Positions 36,847 to 46,920 of a DNA stretch of 64,000 bases are shown here, in pieces (within the stretch, counting starts at the first letter, position 1; each line of letters starts with the position of its first letter). The position numbers and the translations under genes are program-made. This DNA is from Kwoniella bestiolae CBS 10118. Taxonomy: Eukaryota > Basidiomycota > Tremellomycetes > Tremellales > Cryptococcaceae. The notes below the pieces were generated by a model, which saw only the letters and a program-made list of their open reading frames with translations, was not told where the DNA came from and made no database searches. The DNA lies in the NCBI RefSeq assembly GCF_000512585.2, contig NC_089244.1:1240001-1304000 (forward strand), given 5' to 3'.

Positions 36847-38578
36847 CTACAGGACCAACGAGTTACTCATCGAAGAAGGGTTGACGACCCTCTCTCCCTT
36901 AGAGTTCTCCTGAGCCACCCTATCGGACGGATCGACAATAGGACTGGCCTGTAGCTCCGGAGTGATAGCTTCGTCCCGTTCATCCTCCGTCGTAGCCTCC
37001 GTATCATCAGGTAAGATCGAGTTGTCCGAAACCGTAGGGGAAACATCTTGTCCAGGCAGGTTGAGGGTAGGCTTGTTCACCTCTCTCAACTCGTTAAGAG
37101 AGACCAAGTCGAATTCGAGTTGAGAGTTGGATTGCAGAAGCATCATCTCAGATTTGATCCTCCTACCTTGTCTTTCCCTATCTTCAATCTCGACCGTTTC
37201 GAACAGTCGAGCAGCGGGGCAATGAGATTTATCGATCGAGACGAATGTGACGTCTTCAAGGTATCCCCTGACCTCTTCGTCCAAATCAAGTTTATTGGGT
37301 AACTCGGTCAAATCGTCGATGATGCCTCGGGGGACAGATGTGAAGATGATGAGGGAAGGTAACTCGATGTCGACCTTTCTAGAGGAGGAGGGGAAAGAGG
37401 TACCGAATGCTCGGAAGAGGTGAGTGATGATTGATAATTTACATGCTGGGGTGTATCGACCTAAGTCAACCGAGAGGTCAAGTCAGTCTTTATTATCCCC
37501 AATTTCGAAATGGTGGATCGTAGCCATAAGTCTCTTGCTTCAAAAAAGACGGAAAGGAGCGAGACATGATATTTGTGGAAAGGACATTGGTACTCACCAT
37601 CCAACCTCCACCTCAATTCATCAACCGTCCATCCCCCAAACGCATACTCAAATCTCGGCTTCAACGAATACTCAGCCAATCTTTGTCTCTCAGCTCTAGC
37701 TTTCAACCTCTCCTCATCAACAGGTTTAGGCTTGGTAATGCTCAAAGCTGGTAATCCCGACATAGGGAATTTAGGATTCGCAGGAGAAGCGGGAGTTGAA
37801 TGGGACATGGTCAACCCGCCAAAAGTTGATCGGGTAGGTCCAGGGGAGGGACAGGGAGTAGCAGCAGGAGTGAGGGAGAAGGGCGTGGGAGCTGTCAAGT
37901 TGGGTACGGGGAAACCGCCTAATGCACAAACATCAGAATTAGCTTTATACGTACACAAGAGGAGGAGAACAAAGGAAGGGAAGGGGAACATGACTTACCT
38001 TGAACGACGAGTTTTCTCATGGTACCATTTCGAGACCAGATTTCTCCTGCGGCGATGATAGCTGGGTGGACGAGGTGGGTAGCGAAAGTGAGTTGTTCGG
38101 ATGGGTCGGTAGCTGCATTGATCCTGCGAAATCGATGATCATCATATCTCGTCAGCTCTGAAGTCTAAGCTGTTCAACAATACATGCTCAAGGAGGTATG
38201 ACGTTGAAATGATGCTCACCAATGGACCTCAACGGGATTAATAGCCATCAACACCTCCGCCAAAGACTCCATCCTACTTTCATCATCCTGTACGTACTCC
38301 CCACCCCTCAACGTCAACACTACCACTCTAGGAAGGTTGATATCCTTATTACCACTGGGTAAAAGCAATTCTTCGTTGTTCTTAGCAGGTTTGGTGATGA
38401 GTGGTTGGTGATAATCATGTTCGACGTATCTCAAGTCGATATCGAGATGTTCGATAGATTCTCCCTGGGTAGAAGGGGATCTGAAGATACCTTCTGTGGG
38501 GTGGAAATAGGATATCCACTGGGCGATGGAGAGGACTTTGGCGTATCTGGGCAATGGTGCTGAGGCTTGGTTGGTCAT
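36847..38578 (-). CDS. Unrecognised protein, probably conserved in basidiomycetes
   Basis: The start at 38578 (M-T-N-Q-A-S-A-P-L-P-R-Y) is the first ATG of a long frame; the stop is at 36847. Four or five exons. The first half looks folded (L-P-R-V-V-V-L-T-L-R-G-G-E-Y-V and E-V-L-M-A-I-N-P-V-E-V-H-W, followed by F-A-T-H-L-V-H-P-A-I-I-A-A-G-E-I-W). A Pro/Ser/Thr-rich segment follows, then an alpha/beta-like part (V-D-I-E-L-P-S-L-I-I-F-T-S-V-P-R-G-I) and an acidic Ser/Thr tail. No catalytic or membrane motif. I cannot name a family. Confidence 0.7.
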
Positions 38579-39286
38579 TTTGTTGTGGGTGGTTGAGTAC
38601 GAGTATATGATGAGATGGGAGATGGGAGATTGGTGATTGATGTTATATGTAGTATCTCTTGATGAGATGAGTCGTGTTGATGGTTTGATGGTATAGAAGA
38701 AGAGAAAAGAGGTGAACTGATCGAGTCAAACTTCTTCAAGCTCCGTCCTGTCTCTCTTTTCCTTTATGCATATGACGTTGATACTATCTTATTCCCTATT
38801 CTAGATAATTCCCTTTGTTCTGTTACTACTACTCGTATCCTCGTTTGGAAAGGTCCTTTGGATTGATGATGATGCGGCAATGCGATGTTTTGAAAGTGGG
38901 GTAATTGCGGCTATGACTAATACACCTTGTGTTAAGTGTGTTAAGTGTACGATGAAACGAATAATTGAGATGGTTTGACCCCTTCCTTTGATCAGTTGGT
39001 CATTTCCCCCACCCCCATTATTCCTCTTGATTCTCCCCAAAAAGGTGTTTGTCGAATAAAGACGAGCTGAAGGACAGCGCTCACAGAGCACAGCTCACGC
39101 GTTCTTTCGGGTTTAACAAGGAATTAAAGGATCTTGCGAAGAAAGATGATGACGATGGGGAGTTGGATGATATCATTGAAGGTCCGTCCGTTGGTTTGAA
39201 TCATCCATCCGGAAGATAGAAACAGACGGTTCGAGAAGCGAAGCTCGTGAGAACAAACTCCTCCCCATCCTCCAGAAAAGCAATTA

Positions 39287-39300
39287 TTAGTCATTAGTCA
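39287..39300. promoter_or_regulatory. Tandem TTAGTCA sites (AP-1/Yap1-type)
   Basis: Two perfect, directly abutting copies of TTAGTCA, about 625 bp upstream of MFS1. TTAGTCA is a known Yap1-type response element, and yeast ATR1/FLR1-class drug exporters are Yap1 targets. Function here is inferred. Confidence 0.55.
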
Positions 39301-39370
39301 TTACCCCGCAAACGCGGATCCGGAGTCATGGGGCCAGAAGAATCTCCCGGCGGTAATAAACAGAATAACG

Positions 39371-39395
39371 TGAGATGAGAAGACGTCTTGGTTTA
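39371..39395 (+). repeat. Element A copy 1 (upstream of MFS1)
   Basis: TGAGATGAGAAGACGTCTT followed by GGTTT. It matches copy 2 (40321..40347) with one substitution and a 3-nt insertion in copy 2. Contains the palindrome AAGACGTCTT. Confidence 0.6.
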
Positions 39396-39923
39396 ATGCG
39401 GGGGGATCGTTTAAAGGCCTGAAAGCCTAAAGTAAGCACTTCTACTCTGATGTCTTAAGTAGTTTTTGTCATTATAGATGACCGCACTGTATCCCAAACC
39501 TAGGAGTTGGATAAGTTAACAAGCTCTGATGCACTCATCACTGGCGACCGTCGGTCCAACATACTGTACTGTACGTTCCCAAGGATGACCGGCGGGCGGA
39601 ATTGAGGAACAAATGAAGATGACAGATGACCGGATAAGGCGTCCCTCTCATGCCTCGTCCTCGTCCACAACGGACCATCCCTCTCTCTCCCTGGAGCAAA
39701 CAAAAGGACGGCCCTTCCAAGCGGATACTTCCGATGACCGCAAAGATAACCGAAAGAAGCTTATGGCCATTGACCGAGTGTATTGTGTTCTCGTTCATGG
39801 TGGATCGGGGATCGTCCGCCAACATATAGGGCAAAATATATATAAACTACGATAATATACAATGACATGCTTGTCGACTGCTACTGACAATCCAGACCGC
39901 GTGCTGAACACTGATACGATAAT

Positions 39924-42610
39924 ATGGCTATCACACCATCACACATTGATGACGTGACTACGACAATGCTTCAAGAAAGGATGATCGATACACCCTCTTC
40001 TTCATTGGACAAACAACCCATTGGAAATGTCAAAGACACACCTTCAATCAAAGACAGCACGACCCTCCCTCCGGCCAAGGTGGTGGCAGATGATCAAGAA
40101 CATGATCATCCGATCCATCCCTTGGCGCAACTTTCGTCACCCCGAAAGAACTTCTTGCTGTTCATATTTAGCGTAGCTACTTTTGTGGATATCTGTAATG
40201 TGTCAGGCGCGGCTGTGGCAGTTGCTGAGATTAGCATGGATATTAAATTAGGGGTATCGCAAGTCGTCTGGGTGAGTAACCCTTTCCTACTCTCAATACC
40301 CTTCCTTAAACCGGAAAACCTGAGATGAGAAGATGTCTTCTTGGTTTTTAGTTTTGTTGACTGATATTGTTGTGTTGTTTCCTTAGATCATTACCTCTTA
40401 TTCCTTATGTTTCGCCGCCTTCCTCTTATTCGCTGGTCGACTAAGTGATCTGTTCCCTGCTCAAATCGTCTTCGAAGCTGGATTCCTATCGCTGGGTATC
40501 ATCTCTTTGATCACTTCGTTTGTAACTTCAAGCAAGTAAGTTTGTCCTCCTACTTTGTTGACATGCAATTCTCTGTCCCCCTAATTCCCAGAGTAGGGTT
40601 TCGATGCATTTGTTTGAGGAATACAAGCTGACTGACCATTGATGATTCAGATACGGATTCTTGGTTTTAAGAGGTCTAGGGGGAATTTGCGGAGCTATGA
40701 GTGAGCGATTCAGCAATGCACGATGGGGGTTGAGGTGCTGACCGATATTGGTACCTATTTCTAGCTATTCCATCAGCCTTGTGAGTTGAGCACACGGACT
40801 CGGTCACACGGGGAAAAAGTGGTGTACGGTATTTATCGCGCTATTGTTCCGTTTTCAGCCATCTCGTGGTCCACATGTTCCCAAACACCGAGCAACAGCA
40901 GAAGAAGCTGGCATTGATGAGTCTAGCTGGCGGTCTGGGCAATGTACTGGGACTGTGAGTGTCGACTTCTCTGTTACAATCACATGCGATGTTGCTGAGT
41001 CGGGTGCCCGCAGGGTCCTCGCTGGATTATGTATGGAAGCGTCATACAAATGGTTCTTCCGATTGATCGCTATAATCTGTGAGTTAGATCACCTCTCCCA
41101 CCATGGGGTCGGCTTCAAGATACCTCACCAAGGTGTGTCTGTGGTATCAGTATTGAACTATTTTTGCATGGTTCCAGGCACAACATTCACGATAGCCACC
41201 ATCATCCTTCTCCCTTACACCGGCTCATCCTATTCTACAAAACATGATGCCATACCCCGATGGAGAAGGATGGACGTCCCTGGAGTGATCCTGATGATGG
41301 GCAGCCTGATCTGCTTCATCCTTGCTCTCACTCAAGGTCCGATCGATGGATGGGATTCCGCAAGTTTCATCGCTCCGTTGGTGATATCCGTTCCGTTGGG
41401 CATTGCGTTCTTCTTCTGGGGTACGTACAACCTCGCAGCCGGTCAATCATGACCATGGTACACATGTCTCTAACTGTCCAAGCGGGTAACATGAAACTTA
41501 TATGTGGGATGCCTACCCCGCACACAGAGTCCCGCATCCCGCCCCGAACCGCCGTGCTGCCCTCATCGATATGGAAAATCACCAACATCATCATCCTCTC
41601 TCTGGCTGTCATGGTGGCTTTCCCGTTCTGGGCGACATCACAGCTGGCATACTCAACTTGGTGGCAAGAGGTATACGGATGGTCACCTCGTGAGCCTTCC
41701 TTCGCCCATCACGAATAAGGTTTGTTATAAGCTTGAGCTGACGAGAAAGTTGATCGCCCAGTCCACGTGGCAGCTGCAATGTTGCCTCAAGGTATCGTCT
41801 GTCTGTTAGCCGCTGCGTTTGCACAAGCTGTACCTCAGGTATTGACCAAACCCCGATGGACCATCGCCGGAGGGATGATCCGTACGCAGCTCTTTTTCTG
41901 CTCTTCCACTGGTGAGGATGATTCATTGACTTCGGGTCGCATTTTTACAGTAATTGTTATAGCGGAAATCCTTCAGATCTTTTCCGACGGTGGACCCGGG
42001 AACAAGTACTGGAGATTCTGCTTCCCGGCATTCGTCATTGGTAGTTTCGGAGCTATGCTCGTGTACTTCGCCAGTGGAATCAATATCGTAACGTATGGTC
42101 CACCTGGTGAGCTAACTTATCGCACAAATCCCTCCACTCATTCTCCCTTCATCGTATATTCTGTCGCTCTTTTTTCTCGGTGATTGGTCCGAAACTGTCC
42201 ACTGATGATCATGGATCATCTCAGAAATGGCCGGCGTGATGGGTGCTTGGGTGAATGTGCTGGTAAGTGCTCGAAACTACTACGGAGGGATGATATCGAA
42301 GTCAAATCTGAAGGAGGTGCACCATCTGTGTGCCGCATAACACCATCCCGCTGATCATACCTAAACACGTTCACAGGCCCAAGTAGCAGGCGCAATCACC
42401 ATGGCGGTTCAAGCAGGATTACAAGATACAACTTCAGTCCCACCCAAATGGTCCAAATCAGGCTCAAGAACCTGGTATTTCATGATTGCCTGGACTGTCG
42501 TGCTGGCCATGCAGTTTGTGGTGTTTTACAAGGAGCCAGGAACACCCGAAGAGGAACATGAGCTGGCGAGGAAGAGGATCTTGGAGAAAGACGGGGATAT
42601 TGGAGTATGA
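39924..42610 (+). CDS. MFS drug:H+ antiporter, DHA2/ATR1-like (MFS1 of a tandem pair)
   Basis: Starts at 39924 (M-A-I-T-P-S-H-I-D-D-V) and ends at 42608-42610. An N-terminal cytosolic segment of about 75 residues ends in H-P-L-A-Q-L-S-S-P-R-K-N-F. Transmembrane segments follow through many short exons: F-L-L-F-I-F-S-V-A-T-F-V-D-I-C-N-V-S-G-A, L-F-A-G-R-L-S-D-L-F (loop 2-3 motif), L-R-G-L-G-G-I-C-G-A-M-T-I-P-S-A-F, A-G-G-L-G-N-V-L-G-L-V-L-A-G-L and W-F-F-R-L-I-A-I-I. The order and the G-N-V-L-G/W-F-F-R wording place it with Atr1-type 14-segment proton antiporters; the real substrate is unknown. It has a 16-nt microexon at 40765..40780, supported by the paralog, and the end E-P-G-T-P-E-E-E-H-E is shared with it. 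Confidence 0.9.
40321..40347 (+). repeat. Element A copy 2 (MFS1 intron 1)
   Basis: TGAGATGAGAAGATGTCTTCTTGG..., nearly identical to the copy at 39371..39395 but inside the first intron of MFS1. Absent from intron 1 of the neighbouring paralog. Confidence 0.6.
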
Positions 42611-43660
42611 GGGAGCTTGTACATATCATGTGTCGGCGGGGGAGGTTTCGTCACGATGGGAGAGGGACAGAGGCGTAGATGGGATGATGTATGGTCGGAA
42701 GGACAATAGATCGACAGATTCAATAGATGGACGAGTACGATATCCGAGAAAGCATAATTATGATCTAGTCTGAATGGCACCATGCACACAAATTCAACAT
42801 GCAGGTGGAGTAGGTGTACCGCCTCCACATCGCCTGTACAGTAGCTCTCTTGTCGGTAGCTCCAAGCACGATGGTCGGTCTAACCTTTATCTAATTGCAA
42901 CACAGCATCGGTGAACTCGAAGCTCCGAGACTCGTCGGTCTTCTATATTCGTTCATCCTGACATATGAAACGGTCCCTAAAATGCAATACGGTCCACCCG
43001 TCGTCTAGGTCCCATCATCCATGAGAAACAGTAACGTTTGATGTCCGTCCGCAGTCCTTCCCTCCCTTCCGTCGGCAGTTTGGGTGACCGACTAACTATC
43101 AGTCTGCGTTCATCCTCTGAACATAGGCATCACACCCTCCAGAGGATGAGCTTTACGGGTACCCGTATGGCAGACCAGATCGCTGGTCGATCGCTCGCGG
43201 CTAACTTTTGACTTTCAGGGTAAGTCATTTGCACTATGTTAATACCACTCGTGTTAGACGTCCCTCGAAAGCTGTACCGCACCTACAGTATCTGTTCCTG
43301 ATAAAGTTGACTACCTAAGTATACATCACACCATGCAAGATACCTGACCTCTTACTCAGCATGAGTAACACCGCATACACTCATTTCACGGTACATAACT
43401 AACCAAATGACCTGGGAGCCAGGGTGCATTATTAACCTAATGACTCGGACAATCGGCGTTCGCAATGAACTAAGGACCATGCCCTGGCGGATGTGGACAG
43501 CATTATTGATAAGCTTAAGCTTCTTCTCGGTCGCCGTCTTGTGCAGTATATTGATGGTATATATTGATGCGGAAAGGATGATTGATCGGTCTGCACGGAG
43601 ACTTCGTATCCCTCCCCAAAGTCATCTACGAGTACTGTGCGGACCATACTGTACTGAAGA
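42611..43660. promoter_or_regulatory. Region between the tandem MFS genes
   Basis: 3' flank of MFS1 and promoter of MFS2. A perfect 14-bp palindrome (43154..43167) contains CGG-N4-CCG. A TGACTC box (Gcn4/AP-1 type) lies at 43441-43446. Short frames here have no motif. No gene recognised. Confidence 0.5.
43154..43167. promoter_or_regulatory. 14-bp palindrome TACGGGTACCCGTA
   Basis: Perfect inverted repeat with CGG-N4-CCG half-sites, about 495 bp upstream of MFS2. This is the layout of Zn2Cys6 dimer sites; whether it is used is unknown. Confidence 0.4.
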
Positions 43661-46513
43661 ATGAAGATGTCGACAGAACCGAATAGTCCATACATCGAGG
43701 ATCCTGTATTGGCTTATACATATCTGAAGCCTCTTATCCACCCTTCTCGGACACCCTCGACTATGAGTATCGTCAAGACTTCTCCAGTGGATGTTTCAGC
43801 CATGGACGTTACAGATCAACAACATCCCTTACAGCATTCATCCGACCTCCCACAGGGGAACGAACGGAGTGATTCCGGTTCGAATGACAAAGCTCCAATA
43901 CCACTCTATCATCCTTCACCGGCCTACCCCCAGACCGAAGAGAAACGCCCTTTCAGTCACTCACGAAGCAGATCCAGCTCTTCATCGTCCACCAGCTATT
44001 CCAGAACACCAAGCCACAATTATCCCCCAACTGGACATACAGATCATGGTCCCACTCACGACATTCAGAATCCATACGACAGTCTGACACCCCTCATTGA
44101 CCCATTTTCCACTCCTCCCAATCTGAGTTTGACTGATATCCAGCCTCGCGGCCCGACAAACCAATATGACGAACCGGGATATAGAGGATCATGGCCCTCC
44201 GTCTCAGGGAATGACAATATAAGCTACACACCGGTAAATACGGGTCAGCGTACACACAAGGATGACCTACACGGACAGCAGAAGGAGAGTCAAGAAGACT
44301 TACACCCATTGGCACAGTTGCCTTCTCTCCGAAAGCATATATTGCTGTTTATCTTTAGCGTGGCGACGTTTGTGGACCTTTGTAATGTCTCTGGAGCGGC
44401 TGTGGCTGTTGCGCAGATCTCGCAGGATATCGGATTAGGTGTTTCTCAAGCGGTATGGGTGAGTCTCTTCTTTTCAATTCCTCCCAGCCGTCCCATAGAA
44501 TGCTCGGTACACTTCCAGGATGCTAATATCGTCTTTGGGAATTCAGATTATCTCCTCATATTCTCTAGCGTTCGCTGCGTTCCTCCTTTTCGCTGGGAGG
44601 TTGAGCGACCTCTATGCGGCTCAGGTGGTATTCCAGGCTGGGTTTCTGATGCTGGGGATACTGTCTTTGATCACTTCGTTTGTCACTTCTAACAAGTGAG
44701 TATCGCCTCTCCCTATTCTTCGACTATTGATGACGAAGAAGAAGAAATGCTGACCGGATGAGCTTCTTACGAAGATATGGATTCTTGGTACTTAGAGGTT
44801 TGGGTGGGGTGTGCGGCGCAATGAGTGAGTTGATACGCCTGCTTCCACCTTGTTTCTGAGAGTATTGAGATTGATAATGTTTTGATCCGCTTTAGCCGTA
44901 CCATCTGCCTAGTGTGTATCGTCTTCACACAGTTCAGCTTCGATCGAGACAATGTGTTGACAATATGTAGCCATCTGATTGTCCACCTCTTCCCAACTCC
45001 GGAGATTCGGAAAGCCAAGTTGGCTATTATCAGTCTTGCGGGTGGTTTAGGCAATGTTTTGGGTCTGTGAGTGTCTTGTTTCAGTATATTCGGGGAGTGA
45101 TTGCTGATCGAGCGTGCAGGGTGTTGGCCGGACTATGTATGATAGCTTCTTACAAGTGGTTCTTCCGCCTTATCGCTATTATCTGTGAGTTCCTCTAGAT
45201 CCAGAATCACTAAGCCCCCCCACAAGATATTCACTGATCTGTTTTCGGGTTGTCACGTAGGTATCACCCTCTCAGTTCTATGTATCATCATCCTCCTCTA
45301 CACCAAATCATCCCGTCCACAATCCACAGACCCTCTACCTCGATGGAAAAGGCTAGACGCACCCGGCGTGATTCTCATGACAGGTTTCCTGGTATGCTTC
45401 ATCCTTAGTTTGACTCAAGGTCCCATCGATGGTTGGGGCTCTGCAAGCTTTATCGCCCCTTTTATCATATCTCTATTCTCCATCCTGGGATTCTTCCTGT
45501 GGGGTGAGGTCTCCTCCTCTTGTCTTGATATATGTGCAGTGCCGAGCTGATAAGAGGAATGACAGAATCACGTATACCTCCTCGAACAGCCGTGTTGCCA
45601 TCGTCTATCTGGAAAATCACGAATATCCTTCATTTTACACTTACGGGATTGATCGCTTTTCCTTTTTGGTCCACTACGCAGCTACAGTATGCTACATGGT
45701 GGCAGGAGCTGTATTATTGGAAGGCTTGTGAGTACAATTTTATGTTGTCGGCAAGCTATCACGCACTTTCAGTTTAGCTGATGCTATCATCCATACGATA
45801 CAGTGCATGTTGCAGCAGCGATCCTACCCCAAGGTATCATCTCCATTGTAGCTGTGATACTGGCCCGAAGGATACCTGCTATACTGAACAAACCGAGATA
45901 TGCCATTGGAGCCGGCATGATCCGTAGGTCGACCTCCAACCCTTCTGCTTGGCGTAGTACTGTATCGAACTGATAGCGTTTGTTCTGTTAGTCATTGACA
46001 TAGCCCTGATCCTGATGGTCTTCTCGGACGGGGGAGAAGGAAACAAATACTGGAGATTCGTGTTCCCCGCGTTTGTGCTGGGTGGTTTTGGGGCGATGAT
46101 CACTCATTACACTACTGCTATCAGTATAGTCACCTACAGTCCGCCTGAAGGTGCGGGTGTGAGTGGAACGTTCATCAACACTGTGGTAAGTGGACCAAAC
46201 ATTTTATCCTCTCCTTGACCCCCTTTACACGGATTTGAGGCGTGAATGAGATGACCGCTAATTCAAGCCGCTCCGATAGGCCCAGATCGGCGCTTCATTA
46301 GCGTTATCCGTCCAAGCAGGTCTTCAAGATACCTCCGACGCAGTGCCTACATGGGAGAATTCCGGTTCGAGGACATGGCATTTTATGATTGCTTGGACTA
46401 CGGTACTAGGATTACAATTTACCATTTTCTTCAAGCCTCCAGGAACACCTGAAGAAGAACATGAGGCGACGAGGAGGAGGATAAGGGAGAAGGACGGTGA
46501 TAGTGGGTTTTGA
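43661..46513 (+). CDS. MFS drug:H+ antiporter, DHA2/ATR1-like (MFS2, paralog of its upstream neighbour)
   Basis: The frame opens at 43661 (M-K-M-S-T-E-P-N-S-P-Y); a second candidate start is 43763 (M-S-I-V-K-T-S-P-V-D-V). Stop 46511-46513. The core is closely similar to MFS1 segment by segment (V-A-T-F-V-D-L-C-N-V-S-G-A, F-A-G-R-L-S-D-L-Y, R-G-L-G-G-V-C-G-A-M-T-V-P-S-A-Y, A-G-G-L-G-N-V-L-G-L, K-W-F-F-R-L-I-A-I-I), and so is the exon layout, including a 16-nt microexon at 44896..44911. The N-terminal cytosolic region is much longer here (over 200 residues, Ser/Pro/His-rich, H-S-R-S-R-S-S-S-S-S) and could carry regulatory phosphosites. The pair is a local duplication with diverged N-termini. 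Substrate unknown. Confidence 0.9.
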
Positions 46514-46920
46514 GGTAACCGCTCACAGAAGTTTGTCCACAGAGTATTATGCATAGATGGATGAGAGATCATGTGAATACGTATGTATCTCTGTGCGATG
46601 CCGTACAAGCTCGCCATGATACCATGCTACCTATTTTCGCATACTAGAAGAGTCACATATGCAAGCAGAGGGATGATGGTTGAGTGCCACACTTTGCAAT
46701 AAGGGCTCGGCATAAGTTCGATAAATTTGCCACCCATTTAAAAGATCACACTACACTTCATCATCATCAATCCGATAAATCAGATACTACTGCTACTAAA
46801 CTAAATCATTTCTTTGTCATTTCATTTCATTTCATTTCATTCACCACAATTCATTGACTCTCTGTCAGATACATTGCAGACACCTAGAGAGAGCAGAACA
46901 CGATTCAGAAGATAGATAAG
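46514..46920. other. MFS2 to NAB2 intergenic region
   Basis: 3' flank of MFS2 and promoter/leader of NAB2. A TTTCA pentamer repeat lies at about 46817-46842, roughly 80-100 nt before the NAB2 start. Nothing else seen. Confidence 0.55.

Larger units (their letters stand above)
38579..39923. promoter_or_regulatory. 1.3-kb divergent region upstream of the first MFS transporter
   Basis: Holds the promoters of the unrecognised protein (-) and MFS transporter 1 (+). It includes tandem TTAGTCA sites (39287-39300), a TGTTAAG direct repeat near 38931-38947, and one copy of an element that recurs in MFS1 intron 1 (39371-39395). No coding gene recognised. Confidence 0.55.
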
